From positions 62,001 to 126,000 of the forward strand of contig JAKLII010000010.1 in the NCBI GenBank assembly GCA_022709695.1: a stretch of 64,000 bases of DNA. The letters are read 5' to 3'. The position numbers and the translations under genes were made by a program. Of the stretch, positions 1-9,265 are shown piece by piece. The notes beneath the pieces are model-generated. The model had not been told where the DNA came from. It made no database searches and saw only the letters and a list, made by a program, of their open reading frames with translations. The stretch's first letter is position 1, and the number at the start of each line of letters is the position of its first letter. The stretch is from Bacteroidota bacterium (GTDB lineage: Bacteria; Bacteroidota; Bacteroidia; Bacteroidales; SKPS01).

Positions 1-855
1 GTTTTCACTGACAGCGAAACCAGGTGGAAGGGCAGCACGAAGTTCCTGTTCGCTCCGGATGGGCTTTTTGCGGGCCAGCTCTGTAATCAGGTACGCCAGT
101 TTGGGTGAAATATACGGATGCGCAGAGAGTTCCTTCACTGTCAGACGATTGATATCCAGCCTGATGATTTCTGACTCAGAAACCGACAACCGTTTTTCAA
201 GCTTATCCACCAGCTCCGGCTGCATCCCAAACACCTCCTTTAGCTGACCTACAGAATGAAATCCTCCAAGGCTTCTGCGGTAATTCACAATTCTGCGGGC
301 CAGCACACTGCCGATTCCTGGCAGTGCCTGAAGCGCAGTGGTATCGGCAAGGTTCAGGTTCTCAGTCTGAAAATGAGGTTTATTCTGAACCATTGAGGGT
401 TGATCCGGTGATCTGGTCACCCGGGTTATCCGGATCCAGGGTTCTACCCTGGTGTAGAAATCTTCGCTGATCACGAAGCTTTTCTTTAGGTCAGACGGGA
501 CTTTAAACGGGGTACGGGAAGCTGTGAACCGGGTGATGGCTGCTGCCTGTTTCGGGGAAAGCCCCAAAAGCTCCCACTCAGCTGCCGTTATGGTATTGGG
601 ATCGAAATAAAACAGGGAATCTTTACTTTTGCGGGAACCGCCATTCCCGGATGGTTTTCCGGGGTAATTTGTCCGGGCGTCCAGTTGCTGGTCAGCCTGT
701 GCTGCCAGGCGGGTGATAGTGACAAGGTCCGGTGCTGACGGTTTCAGGGAAACGTACACATGCAGCACCGTTACCCCTGCTATCATCAGCAGGAGCAGCC
801 AGATACCACGTCGTTCGGCCTTGTTGAAAGCCAGGAGGTCTTTCCAGTTTTCCAA
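1..855 (-). CDS. Helix-hairpin-helix (ComEA-like) membrane-anchored protein, partial
   Basis: The minus-strand frame is open from 855 down to the window edge (285 codons, C-terminus missing). It begins at a TTG codon: an in-frame TAA lies 48 bases upstream and there is no ATG before the membrane segment, while TTG gives the natural start MENWKDLLAFNKAERRG followed by a hydrophobic stretch (about residues 18-36). The body holds at least two helix-hairpin-helix motifs, the clearest being TALQALPGIGSVLARRI near residue 185, and a second, more degenerate copy (LDINRLTVKELSAHPYISPK) further on. This architecture, an N-terminal anchor plus repeated HhH motifs, is that of the ComEA-like DNA-binding proteins common in Bacteroidota. 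DNA binding is inferred from the fold; a role in DNA uptake is not shown here. Confidence 0.8.
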   Translation of the reverse strand, partial: MENWKDLLAFNKAERRGIWLLLLMIAGVTVLHVYVSLKPSAPDLVTITRLAAQADQQLDARTNYPGKPSGNGGSRKSKDSLFYFDPNTITAAEWELLGLSPKQAAAITRFTASRTPFKVPSDLKKSFVISEDFYTRVEPWIRITRVTRSPDQPSMVQNKPHFQTENLNLADTTALQALPGIGSVLARRIVNYRRSLGGFHSVGQLKEVFGMQPELVDKLEKRLSVSESEIIRLDINRLTVKELSAHPYISPKLAYLITELARKKPIRSEQELRAALPPGFAVSEN

Positions 856-939
856 TAGCAGGATTTTCGGGATCGGATTACCGCAATAATTCAGATCACA
901 TTACCCTGTATAGTTGATTCAAAAGGGAAAAAAGGAGAT

Positions 940-2601
940 TTATCTGTATCTTTTGATTTCTCCTGTTTTTACCCGGTGCAGGTAGCTCTTCAGGTCGCAG
1001 TATACTTCGGGGGCGAGGATGTAGAGCCCCAGGATGTTGGGAAATGCCATCACAAAGATCATCATATCGGAAAAATCAATCACGGCGCTCATAGTGGAGG
1101 AGCACCCCACGATGATGAAGCCCAGGAAGACGACCTGGTACACATATTTGGCGATTTTCCGGCTTCCGAACACTTTTTCCGACCAGCCCCCGAAGAGGTA
1201 GTCGAAGCCTTTGAGACCGTAGTATGACCATGAGATCATGGTAGAGAATGCAAACAGGAATACTGCAACTGTAAGGAGGTATGGGAACCAGCTGATCGTA
1301 TGCTGAAAGGCATCAGAGGTGAGCTTAACACCGCCAGACGTCGATACATCACCGCCGAAGTTATGATGCTCGCCGGTAATTACGATCACCAGGGCAGTCA
1401 TGGTGCATATTACTACCGTATCGATAAATGGCTCCAGCAGGGCCACAATACCTTCGGTAATGGGCTCCTTGGTTTTAACTGCTGAGTGCGCAATAGAGGC
1501 CGAGCCAATCCCGGCTTCATTGGAGAAGGCAGCCCGCCTGAATCCCATGATAAGTACTCCGATCAACCCCCCTTTGGCGGCATCGGCATTGAAGGCGCCG
1601 TTCCAGATCTCCACAAATGCTGCCGGAATATTTGCGTAGTTGAGGGCAATTACCACGAGGGAAGCACCCACGTATAGAATCGCCATGAAAGGGACCATTT
1701 TATCCGTAACATTGGCGATACTTTTAATCCCTCCGATGATCACAACACCGGTAAGGATGGCCAGCATGATTCCGAACCAAAAACCATTTCCCTCTAGCAT
1801 GGGGATGAAGTTTGCCAGCTGGGCATAGGCCTGGTTGGCCTGGAACATATTTCCACCCCCGAAAGAACCACCAATTACCATGATGGCAAAGAAAGCGGCA
1901 AGGATTTTTCCGAACACTGCCATTCCCTTTCCCCTTTTTGCCAATCCTTTGCTCAGGTAATACATCGGGCCACCGGATACCTCTCCGTTCTTATCAATAT
2001 TACGGTATTTCACCCCCAGGGTGCATTCGGTGAATTTGGAAGCCATCCCCATCAATCCGGCAATGATCATCCATATCGTAGCCCCCGGTCCGCCTACGGC
2101 AATGGCTACTGCCACGCCGGCAATATTTCCCAAACCAACGGTCCCGGAGAGTGCCGTTGCAAGAGCCTGAAAATGGTTCACCTCACCGGCATCCTTAGGA
2201 TTATCGTATTTACCCCTGATGAGGGTAATGGCATGTCCGAAACCGCGGAAATTGATAAAACGCATGAATACTGTGAAAAACAGAGCTCCTGCAATAAGCC
2301 ACAGGATGATTATAGGGATATGATTTTCCACCGGCTGTCCATCCGCATTCAGCACGGGATTCCCCTGGTCATCCCGTATCACCGGATCATACATGCCAAA
2401 TTCCTTAAACGGATCAAAGAAAAGCACCTTATCCATGCTGCGGACCGCCGGTTCAAACCGGTCGTTGATCCGTTCGCTGATGGTTCGGGACGGGGGAGCC
2501 GGTTCAGCCAGTGTGGTGTCCGATGGATTCAGTACCGGATTTTGTGCGGTTCCGGTCGATATAACAAACAGTAAACCAATCAGAAAGGTGAAATATTTCA
2601 T
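940..2601 (-). CDS. Sodium:alanine symporter family protein (AGCS)
   Basis: A 553-residue inner-membrane transporter of the alanine or glycine:cation symporter family, importing small neutral amino acids with Na+. The chosen ATG at 2601 gives a signal-peptide-like start ([20 protein letters not shown]) and about 75 periplasmic residues before the first core helix near residue 95; this N-terminal extension is usual in Bacteroidota members. The frame stays open upstream to 2817 but that part overlaps the preceding gene's 3' end and looks non-coding. The family signature [15 protein letters not shown] lies near residue 155, followed by around ten hydrophobic segments. It lies 70 bases downstream of the DUF2851 gene on the same strand. 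Substrate (alanine) is by family; not provable here. Confidence 0.92.
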   Translation of the reverse strand: MKYFTFLIGLLFVISTGTAQNPVLNPSDTTLAEPAPPSRTISERINDRFEPAVRSMDKVLFFDPFKEFGMYDPVIRDDQGNPVLNADGQPVENHIPIIILWLIAGALFFTVFMRFINFRGFGHAITLIRGKYDNPKDAGEVNHFQALATALSGTVGLGNIAGVAVAIAVGGPGATIWMIIAGLMGMASKFTECTLGVKYRNIDKNGEVSGGPMYYLSKGLAKRGKGMAVFGKILAAFFAIMVIGGSFGGGNMFQANQAYAQLANFIPMLEGNGFWFGIMLAILTGVVIIGGIKSIANVTDKMVPFMAILYVGASLVVIALNYANIPAAFVEIWNGAFNADAAKGGLIGVLIMGFRRAAFSNEAGIGSASIAHSAVKTKEPITEGIVALLEPFIDTVVICTMTALVIVITGEHHNFGGDVSTSGGVKLTSDAFQHTISWFPYLLTVAVFLFAFSTMISWSYYGLKGFDYLFGGWSEKVFGSRKIAKYVYQVVFLGFIIVGCSSTMSAVIDFSDMMIFVMAFPNILGLYILAPEVYCDLKSYLHRVKTGEIKRYR

Positions 2602-2671
2602 TTTTTGGGATGGGTTAACGTCGGAAGCGAGGACAAACCTGCAAATTTTTTCCGAGACTTCCAAGAAAAAG

Positions 2672-3976
2672 TCAGGATTCCACAGCTGTAACCGAAGCGG
2701 CTGCCGAAAGGAGGTGGTGCCCGAACCGGCATTCGAGGCAGCGTTTCTGGCGGCAATATTCGTTGAGCAGCTCAAGAAGACCCTGCGTTTCAAGGGCTGA
2801 ATCGGCGTTAATCCCAAGGCTCTCCCAGATTCTGACAGCCCGGTGTTTTTCAGGAGGAAGCTCTGCCATGAAATCCATCAACCCTGAAATAAAGGTATGG
2901 TTGCGGTAGGTTTGTCCATACCGTACAAGACTCACCATCAACCCGTTGATCACGTTCCTTTCGATGCTTTCTCTTCCAATGGCAACCGGGAGCCCGCGGC
3001 ATGATTTTCCGAAGTGATAATGCTTTTGCCAGTAGGGTGAAACTTCCTGATGCACAGCCTTTTTCATCCACATCCGTACCTCATTCAGCGACAGGGGATT
3101 CACTGCCAGAAATCCGGGCAGCAGGGCAGACAGCTGGGCGATGCGGATGGTGGGGAAATTGGCGGGGCGGGTACGCAGGAATTTCCAGTGATGGGGTTCC
3201 ATCGGTTGCATCGGGTGGGCGTACCGGATATTTTGCCATACTTCGGTCAGTTTCGTGCGATAGGCATCCGGCGGTTCTTCACCGGTCTCCTCCAGCAGGC
3301 CTGCCTGCCCCAGAAGAAGTGCTTCCAGGCTAAAAGGTTCGGAAGAGTATTTCCTGATAAGGGGGAGCGGTGTCCGCAGCGCCAGCATTTCGAAGATATC
3401 GTCGTTTACTTTATGGCCGAAGCTTCTGGCGAAGGTAATCCAGAGGAGTGCGAGCCAGTCGTTTTCAACCCTTTCCAGCAGATATGGGAGCTCAGCCGCC
3501 CTTCTGATCATCCGTTGCATACCCAGACTAACGATCCACTGGGCTGGCATGGGAGAGGGTCCGGATACCCGGAGCAGATCAGCACAGGGTACCGGGGCAG
3601 GAGATGCCATAAACTGCAGGTAACGGGTGTAGAGGGAGGAGTCAATGCGGTCCTTCAGTTCGAGCACGGCCAGGGTGGTTTGGTCGCGCATCAGGATCTC
3701 CCTGTCATGGCGAAATACCACATGCAGGATTACGGCATCATACTGCGGATCTTTATGATGGCCATGGAGAATCCAGTCGGTGGAACGGAGATGGATCTCC
3801 ACATGTCCTACCCAGAGGGTATCACCGATACGGATCCGCGCTCCCAGAAAATCGGGACCCGCATCAGTGTTGGGAATACCGGGTGAATCGACCGAAAACG
3901 GGCGGCTATCCGTTAAAGTGAAGGGGCCGCCATACAACCTGAAATGCCAGAGCCAGGCAATGAAATCTTCTTTCAT
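2672..3976 (-). CDS. DUF2851 family protein
   Basis: A 434-residue soluble protein of the DUF2851 family, nearly confined to Bacteroidota. I recognise the N-terminal family pattern: [12 protein letters not shown], then [23 protein letters not shown] and [23 protein letters not shown]. The C-terminus carries a Cys cluster and His residues ([16 protein letters not shown]), also typical and suggestive of metal binding. The start at 3976 matches the family N-terminus; an in-frame ATG 54 bases upstream would add a hydrophobic stretch not expected. Function is unknown; a nuclease-like role has been guessed for related folds but nothing here tests it. It probably shares a transcript with the alanine symporter downstream and is divergent from the zapA operon. 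Confidence 0.88.
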   Translation of the reverse strand: MKEDFIAWLWHFRLYGGPFTLTDSRPFSVDSPGIPNTDAGPDFLGARIRIGDTLWVGHVEIHLRSTDWILHGHHKDPQYDAVILHVVFRHDREILMRDQTTLAVLELKDRIDSSLYTRYLQFMASPAPVPCADLLRVSGPSPMPAQWIVSLGMQRMIRRAAELPYLLERVENDWLALLWITFARSFGHKVNDDIFEMLALRTPLPLIRKYSSEPFSLEALLLGQAGLLEETGEEPPDAYRTKLTEVWQNIRYAHPMQPMEPHHWKFLRTRPANFPTIRIAQLSALLPGFLAVNPLSLNEVRMWMKKAVHQEVSPYWQKHYHFGKSCRGLPVAIGRESIERNVINGLMVSLVRYGQTYRNHTFISGLMDFMAELPPEKHRAVRIWESLGINADSALETQGLLELLNEYCRQKRCLECRFGHHLLSAAASVTAVES

Positions 3977-4043
3977 GATTCTTTTTACAGATATATGATT
4001 GAAAACCAAAAAAAGGAGATTCCGGTGCAAAAAAGATTGAGGA

Positions 4044-4076
4044 GTTGCAGAGGAAACCGATTTTTATGTATCTTTG
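4044..4076 (+). promoter_or_regulatory. Promoter of coiled-coil/zapA operon
   Basis: A perfect Bacteroidota -7 element TATCTTTG at 4069-4076 is preceded by GTTG at 4044-4047 with a 21-base spacer. Transcription would start about 4082, some 20 bases before the ATG at 4101. Confidence 0.65.
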
Positions 4077-4100
4077 TAAACCAACCTAACAGCATGCCGG

Positions 4101-4388
4101 ATGCATCCGCTCACAGCCCGAATCCTGGAATTGGAAGCCGGAATCCTAAGGCTGACAGAAGCAAACCGGAAGTTGCGGAAGCAACTGGAGATGATGCAGG
4201 AAAAGTGCGAAAGCCAGCTTTCGCAGGTACCGGAAGCCGGTGGGGAGGAGAAAAATACAGAGGATACAATACTAACCTATAAACCTGAAACGTTCATTCA
4301 ACATAAAGAAGAACAGATACAAACAAAGCAAATTATTAACGAGATGATGCGGGAGATAGACAGATGCTTGTTGTTGTTGGAAAAATAG
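4101..4388 (+). CDS. Small coiled-coil protein upstream of ZapA
   Basis: A 95-residue protein with an N-terminal heptad pattern (LTARILELEAGILRLTEANRKLRKQL, quoted in part: LELEAGILRLTEANRKL) giving a coiled coil over about residues 5-38, a polar linker, and a second helical stretch near the C-terminus (residues 65-95). It ends 21 bases before zapA and shares its promoter. A short coiled-coil partner just upstream of zapA recurs in Bacteroidota; by analogy with ZapB it could help organise the division ring, but the sequence is too simple to prove this. An overlapping frame starting at 4094 is open too but lacks any structured pattern. Confidence 0.7.
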   Translation: MHPLTARILELEAGILRLTEANRKLRKQLEMMQEKCESQLSQVPEAGGEEKNTEDTILTYKPETFIQHKEEQIQTKQIINEMMREIDRCLLLLEK

Positions 4389-4409
4389 ATCCGGAAGTGA
4401 GGATATACC

Positions 4410-4700
4410 ATGGATGAAATCCCGATAGCTATACACATTGCAGGAAGGCAGTACAGATTAAGAGCAGATGAGCAGGAGAAAGAACAGATAGAAGAAGCGG
4501 CAAGGCGTATCAACAGATCCATCAGATTGCATGCAGAGCATTTTGCTTACAAGGACAATCAGGATCTGCTGGCGATGGTAAGTCTGCAGCAAACACTGGC
4601 GATTGTGCAATGTGAACATACCCTGGATGGGGTTGAGCGCAGAACAGAGCTTCTGTTTTCAGAAGCCTGTGAACCGGAGAAAGAAGATGACAACGCATAG
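4410..4700 (+). CDS. zapA: Cell division protein ZapA
   Basis: A 96-residue ZapA-family protein. ZapA binds FtsZ and cross-links protofilaments at the division site. The N-terminal beta-strand segment IPIAIHIAGRQYRLRADEQEKEQIEEAARRINRSI (positions about 4-38; characteristic pieces GRQYRLRADEQE and AARRIN) and the following long helix (LAMVSLQQTLAIVQCE) match the family, and the length is standard. It follows the coiled-coil gene by 21 bases and precedes a structured intergenic RNA and rny. In proteobacteria zapA is classically followed by the 6S RNA gene, which makes the RNA downstream more interesting. Confidence 0.85.
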   Translation: MDEIPIAIHIAGRQYRLRADEQEKEQIEEAARRINRSIRLHAEHFAYKDNQDLLAMVSLQQTLAIVQCEHTLDGVERRTELLFSEACEPEKEDDNA

Positions 4701-4766
4701 TACGTTCTTTGAAAGATATTTACCCGCGATAATTCAATACAGTTTATAAACTCAACAGTATAAACA

Positions 4767-4867
4767 TTAGAGGAAAGCTCAGTCGTGCCGATGGAAGGCC
4801 TCAACCGTGCATGCACGGATTCACCTGAGGGTGGACAGTGGACTCCAAAGGATGAAGGCTCCTCTAA
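4767..4867 (+). ncRNA. Structured RNA candidate between zapA and rny (possible 6S-like RNA)
   Basis: The 254-base zapA-rny gap holds a long-range closing helix: TTAGAGGA at 4767-4774 pairs perfectly with TCCTCTAA at 4860-4867. Inside are a hairpin CCGTG-CATG-CACGG (4805-4818) and a hairpin CACC-TGAG-GGTG (4822-4833). A T-run at 4914-4922 follows a weak stem and could end the transcript. A TTTG (4708-4711) with 18 bases to TAATTCAA (4730-4737) is a weak upstream promoter. A closed rod with internal bulges beside zapA is what a 6S RNA would look like, but I could not match a covariance model. A leader element of rny is the alternative. Confidence 0.5.
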
Positions 4868-4954
4868 GCTGATTAATTGGGGTTTATTAAGACTCCGGAA
4901 TTATTCGCGGGTATTTTTTTTTCTCTCGCTCCATCATAACAAAATGGAGGACAA

Positions 4955-6496
4955 ATGAATACACTATGGATTGTAATTGCCCTGCTGGGGGGACTGGCAG
5001 GAGGTGGAATATCAACGGCGACCTTTCTGCGGAAGTCGGCGTTAAAGAAGAGCAAACAGATACTGAAGGAGGCCCATGCTGAGGCAGAGGTACTGAAAAA
5101 AGACAAGATACTGGAGGCCAGGGAGAAATTCCTGCAGATGAAGTCGGAGCACGACCAGTATGTAAACGAGAAGAACCTGGCAATTCAGCAGAACGAGGCA
5201 AGGCTGAAACAGAAAGAAGCCGGTTTGAACCTGCGCATCGAGGAGCTGGCGAAGAAACAGAAGGAGATCACTACCGTAAGGGAGAACCTGAACAATCAGC
5301 TTGAAGTGATTGACAAACGCCAGGCTGACCTCGAGAAACTGCACAAGCAGCAGGTGGTACAGCTGGAAACCATCAGCGGGTTGTCGGCCCAGGAGGCGAA
5401 GCAGCAGCTGGTGGATGCCCTCCAGGGTGAAGCGAAGTCGGAAGCTTCGGTACAGATCCGTGAGATCCTGGAAGAGGCCAAGATGACGGCCAACCGTGAG
5501 GCCAAGAAGATTGTAATTGAAACCATCCAGCGTACGGCTACCGAGCATGCGATCGAGAATTCGGTTTCGGTATTCAACATCGAGAACGATGAGATCAAAG
5601 GGCGTGTGATCGGGCGTGAAGGGCGTAATATCCGTGCCCTGGAGGCGGCCACGGGCATCGAGATCATAGTGGACGACACCCCCGAAGCCATCATCCTGTC
5701 GGGTTTTGATCCGGTACGCAGGGAGATTGCCCGGCTTTCGCTGCACAAACTGGTAACCGACGGCCGTATCCATCCGGCCAGGATCGAAGAGGTAGTGGCA
5801 AAGACCAAAAAGCTGGTGGAGCAGGAGATCATTGAGGCCGGCAAGCGTGCCACCATCGATCTGGGCATCCACAACATGCACCACGAGCTGATCAGGATGG
5901 TAGGGCGGATGAAGTACCGTTCCTCTTATGGCCAGAACCTTTTGCAACACTCGAAGGAGGTGGCCCGCCTCTGCGCCACCATGGCCGCGGAGCTGGGACT
6001 CAATCCCAAGCTTGCCAAGCGGGCAGGGCTGCTGCACGACATCGGCAAGGTGCCCGACAACGAGCCGGAGCTGCCGCACGCACTGCTGGGAATGAAACTG
6101 GCAGAGAAGTTCAAGGAGCATCCTGAAGTGTGCAATGCCATCGGTTCTCACCACGAAGAGGTGGAGATGAACACCCTACTGGCGCCGATTGTACAGGTAT
6201 GTGATGCCATTTCTGGGGCACGTCCGGGGGCACGGCGCGAGGTGGTGGAAGCCTATATCAACCGCCTGAAACAGCTCGAGGAACTGGCCATGCAGCACCC
6301 CGGGGTGGTAAAGACCTACGCCATCCAGGCCGGACGTGAACTGCGCGTAATCGTGGGTGCCGAAAAGGTATCGGACGACGAGGCTGCTTCGATCTCCTTG
6401 GATCTCTCGAAGAAGATCCAGGAAGAGATGACCTACCCGGGGCAGATCAAGATCACCGTGATCCGTGAAACACGGGCGGTGGCGTATGCGAAATAG
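4955..6496 (+). CDS. rny: Ribonuclease Y
   Basis: A 513-residue membrane-anchored endoribonuclease that starts turnover of many mRNAs. Order of parts: an N-terminal transmembrane helix (residues 4-25), a long charged coiled coil (about 27-190), a KH RNA-binding domain (about 206-266, with [15 protein letters not shown]) and an HD phosphohydrolase domain whose metal ligands are H361-D362 in LLHDIGKV. The length is that of the family. Unusually for this phylum the ATG is preceded by a good Shine-Dalgarno sequence (GGAGG at 4946-4950, 4 bases spacing). It lies downstream of zapA and the structured RNA candidate, and ends 3 bases from the convergent hydF stop, with no room for a separate terminator. 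Confidence 0.97.
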   Translation: MNTLWIVIALLGGLAGGGISTATFLRKSALKKSKQILKEAHAEAEVLKKDKILEAREKFLQMKSEHDQYVNEKNLAIQQNEARLKQKEAGLNLRIEELAKKQKEITTVRENLNNQLEVIDKRQADLEKLHKQQVVQLETISGLSAQEAKQQLVDALQGEAKSEASVQIREILEEAKMTANREAKKIVIETIQRTATEHAIENSVSVFNIENDEIKGRVIGREGRNIRALEAATGIEIIVDDTPEAIILSGFDPVRREIARLSLHKLVTDGRIHPARIEEVVAKTKKLVEQEIIEAGKRATIDLGIHNMHHELIRMVGRMKYRSSYGQNLLQHSKEVARLCATMAAELGLNPKLAKRAGLLHDIGKVPDNEPELPHALLGMKLAEKFKEHPEVCNAIGSHHEEVEMNTLLAPIVQVCDAISGARPGARREVVEAYINRLKQLEELAMQHPGVVKTYAIQAGRELRVIVGAEKVSDDEAASISLDLSKKIQEEMTYPGQIKITVIRETRAVAYAK

Positions 6497-6499
6497 AGA

Positions 6500-7726
6500 T
6501 TACAAATAATCCTCCTGACTGACAGCGTGGCCGGTAAACGGCGCCACGGCACGGTGGAAGATGCCATGTACCCAGGCGATGGCCATGCCGTAGTTGGTTA
6601 CTGGCACGCCGGCTTCGATGGCAGGGCGGATACGCCCAAACACCTGTTTCCGGGTAAGCACACAACCCCCGCACTGCACCACGAGCGCATAATCACGGAT
6701 ATCAGCGGGCAGGTCAGACATCCCAGTAACCACTTCGAAATGAAGCTTTTTGCCGGTATATTGCGTGAGCCACCTCGGGATTTTCATCCTTCCGATGTCG
6801 TCGCAGCTCACATGGTGGGTGCATGATTCGAGGATGAGTACTTTATCACCGTCCTTCAGGGTGCCAATGGCCGGGGTACCTTTGACATAGGTATCGAAAT
6901 CCCCTTTGTGGCGTGCCAGCATGATGCTGAAGCTGGTGAGTGGTATCTCCTTCGGGATGCTGGCATCGGCCTTGAGAAACACCTGGCTGTCGGTGATCAC
7001 CAGTTTGGGCAGCGGGTTCATCTTGCGGATGAAGGCATCTGCTTCGCGCTCCTTGAGTACCACTGCAATACAGTCATTGTCGAGGATATCGCGGATGGCC
7101 TGTACCTGGGGCAGGATCATCCTCCCTTCCGGTGCCTCGATATCAATAGGGGTGATAAGGAGCACCACATCGCCGTATGAGAGAAGATCGCCCAGCAGTG
7201 AGCGGGAGCGATAGGCAGACTCGGGCATCCGGTCGCGGATCAGGCGAATCAGATCCCCCACCCCGCTTCGGTTCAGCGCTGAAAACCCCAGTACTTTTTC
7301 GCCGGTCTGTTCCAGCACCCTCTGCTGTAGAGTTTCATCGGCGGCTGCCAAATCCGATTTGTTGTGTACCACCAGAAAGGGGATCTCCTTGTCGCGAAAC
7401 TTCGCCACCAGGTCGTGTTCATGGGCCCCGAAAATGTTGTCTGCCACCACCAGAATGGCAAAGTCGATCGTGCGCAGGGTGTTGAGGGTAGCTGCCACCC
7501 GCTTCTTACCCAGTTCCCCTTCATCGTCGATGCCGGCGGTGTCCACCAGGATCACCGGTCCGATGCCGGGGATCTCCATCGATTTTTTCACAGGGTCGGT
7601 GGTGGTACCGGCATGATCTGAAACAATCGCAATCTCCTGATTTGCCAGGGCATTGATCAGGCTGCTCTTGCCGTTGTTTCTGCGGCCAAAAATCCCGATA
7701 TGGGGTTTGGTATCTTTTCCTTTCAT
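6500..7726 (-). CDS. hydF: [FeFe]-hydrogenase H-cluster maturation GTPase HydF
   Basis: A 408-residue HydF, the scaffold on which the two-iron subcluster of [FeFe] hydrogenase is built before transfer to the apo-enzyme. The GTPase domain shows the P-loop GRRNNGKSS (residues 14-22), DTAG and NKSD. The C-terminal cluster-binding domain has the three expected cysteines, C302 (in CTHHVSC), C352 and C355 (CGGC). Its ATG follows the aspA stop codon with no gap, so the two are surely co-transcribed and probably translationally coupled. HydE, HydG and the hydrogenase itself are not in this window and must lie elsewhere if the pathway is complete. Presence implies hydrogen metabolism and an anaerobic lifestyle. 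Confidence 0.95.
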   Translation of the reverse strand: MKGKDTKPHIGIFGRRNNGKSSLINALANQEIAIVSDHAGTTTDPVKKSMEIPGIGPVILVDTAGIDDEGELGKKRVAATLNTLRTIDFAILVVADNIFGAHEHDLVAKFRDKEIPFLVVHNKSDLAAADETLQQRVLEQTGEKVLGFSALNRSGVGDLIRLIRDRMPESAYRSRSLLGDLLSYGDVVLLITPIDIEAPEGRMILPQVQAIRDILDNDCIAVVLKEREADAFIRKMNPLPKLVITDSQVFLKADASIPKEIPLTSFSIMLARHKGDFDTYVKGTPAIGTLKDGDKVLILESCTHHVSCDDIGRMKIPRWLTQYTGKKLHFEVVTGMSDLPADIRDYALVVQCGGCVLTRKQVFGRIRPAIEAGVPVTNYGMAIAWVHGIFHRAVAPFTGHAVSQEDYL

Positions 7727-9172
7727 CTATTCCTTCAGGTCTTTGAGTGAAAATCCCAGTTTCAGCAATTCGCGCGGAGCCATCACCGCTTTGATCCTTT
7801 CATCGGAAACCATTTGCAGATGCTGGTTTGCTGCAAATACATCCACCTGATGTTCTTTCATCCTGCGGGCCAGTTCAGAGGCTTTATGGTAACCGATAAG
7901 GGGAATGAGGGCGGTGGTGATGGCAGCATTATGGTAAAGCTGATTTTCCGAATCCGCAACATTGATCGTGATCCCCTCCACAAGGTTTGCCCTGAGGGTA
8001 TTGCAGGCCCCTTGCAGCAACTGCAGGGAATTGAGGAGTGCATCACCGATGATGGGGAGGTATGCATTGAGTTCGAGGCAGCCCTGTGCGCTGAGGGAGG
8101 TGATGGTGCTGTCGTTGGCATACACCCGGTGAGATATACTGATCACATACTCAGGGATTACCGGGTTTATTTTTCCGGGCATGATGGAGCTTCCCACCTG
8201 ACGATGGGGGATGGAGAGCCCCCCGTGGCTGAGGTCGGAAGCCAGGAGCCGCAGGTCGCCTGCCATTTTTTCGAGGTTTACCGCGAGGGCTTTCATCACG
8301 GCGTGCACCTCCACCAGGGCATCAAGGTTGGCGGTATTGTCGGGCAGGTTTTCGGCCCGGGCCACCGGCAGGCCGGTAAGTTCCCGCAGGGTATTGACCA
8401 CCTCCATAATGAAGAATCTTGGAACAGCCATCCCCGTACCGATGGCGCCACCCCCCAGGTTCACCACTTTTATCCGCTCGAAGGATTTCGACACCCTCCA
8501 CCAGTCGCGGGAGAGGGCATCGGAAAATGTGCTGAAGAGGATCCCGAAGGAGGAGGGTACGGCGGCCTGCATCTGGGTATATCCAACCCGCAGGGCATCG
8601 CGGTATTCTTTTTCCTTCGCTTCGATGGCGAAACGGAGGCCGTTGATGGAGGCTTCAAGGGTTTCCAGTTCCCGCATCGCGGCTATCTTGAGGGCTGCAG
8701 GCACCACATCGTTGGTACTCTGATAGACATTAGCATGCTCCACCGGGTCGGGGAACGGGGCTCCCCTCCCCTGCCCTGTCAGGATCTGCCGGGCACGGTT
8801 GGCAATGATCTCATTGACATTCATGTTGATGCTGGTCCCGGCTCCTCCGCTGATGGCCGGCACGATGCAATGGGCATAATGGTCGCCTTTCGCTACCTCA
8901 CCTGCCGCGTCGCACAGGGCCGCAATCCAGTCGGCCGGCATCATCCGGTCGGCAAAAGAGGCAAATTCCACCTGCTCCAATGCCGCATTTCTGAAGGCAT
9001 CATACGTAAGGTAAGCAGCCTTTTTCACCACGCCCATTGCCTTGTACCAGGCTGGGTTAAAGGGCTGATTACAAGGGAAGTTCCCCTTAGCCCGAAGGGC
9101 ATGGATGCCATACAGGGCATCGGAAGGCACCTCCATTTCACCCAGGTAGTCTTGCTCTATTCTGAAAGTCAT
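7727..9172 (-). CDS. aspA: Aspartate ammonia-lyase-like protein of the hyd operon type
   Basis: A 481-residue member of the aspartase/fumarase superfamily, which converts aspartate to fumarate and ammonia. The superfamily signature GSSIMPGKINPVIPE is at residues 327-341; SGGAGTSINMNVNE (108-121) and QSTNDVVP (151-158) are also recognisable. Some active-site blocks drift from classic aspartase: GYTQMQAAVP replaces the usual GRTQLQDAVP, and GGAIGTGMAVP stands where GGTAIGTGLN is usual. Aspartase-like genes are commonly found with hydE/F/G in Bacteroidota and Thermotogae, and here it directly abuts hydF. It may thus have a role linked to maturation rather than, or besides, bulk aspartate breakdown. 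That link is inference. Confidence 0.85.
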   Translation of the reverse strand: MTFRIEQDYLGEMEVPSDALYGIHALRAKGNFPCNQPFNPAWYKAMGVVKKAAYLTYDAFRNAALEQVEFASFADRMMPADWIAALCDAAGEVAKGDHYAHCIVPAISGGAGTSINMNVNEIIANRARQILTGQGRGAPFPDPVEHANVYQSTNDVVPAALKIAAMRELETLEASINGLRFAIEAKEKEYRDALRVGYTQMQAAVPSSFGILFSTFSDALSRDWWRVSKSFERIKVVNLGGGAIGTGMAVPRFFIMEVVNTLRELTGLPVARAENLPDNTANLDALVEVHAVMKALAVNLEKMAGDLRLLASDLSHGGLSIPHRQVGSSIMPGKINPVIPEYVISISHRVYANDSTITSLSAQGCLELNAYLPIIGDALLNSLQLLQGACNTLRANLVEGITINVADSENQLYHNAAITTALIPLIGYHKASELARRMKEHQVDVFAANQHLQMVSDERIKAVMAPRELLKLGFSLKDLKE

Positions 9173-9188
9173 ACGTGCATATTTGTGT

Positions 9189-9220
9189 CAAAAGTACTCA
9201 AACAGACGCACTGCTGCAAC
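9189..9220 (-). promoter_or_regulatory. Promoter of aspA-hydF
   Basis: On the minus strand GTTG (complement of 9217-9220), a 20-base spacer and TACTTTTG (complement of 9189-9196), a perfect TAnnTTTG, lie 16 bases before the aspA ATG. It sits in the 93-base divergent gap with dapD. Confidence 0.7.
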
Positions 9221-9265
9221 CGGTTTTTGGTGTAACTTCGCAGGCTGATCCCGAAAAATAAACCC

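Noticed and set aside
4767-4790. RNase P RNA match at AGAGGAAAG
   Set aside because: Only the short P4-like GAGGAAAG is shared; the other universal P RNA regions are missing and the length is too small.
5042-6154. Long minus-strand open frame (370 codons) opposite rny
   Set aside because: The plus-strand RNase Y is certain; this frame has no family features, high Gln/Leu/His as expected of the reverse of a coiled coil.
7814-9235. Plus-strand open frame of 473 codons opposite aspA
   Set aside because: It mirrors the conserved aspartase on the other strand; rich in His, Gly and Pro with no recognisable domain.
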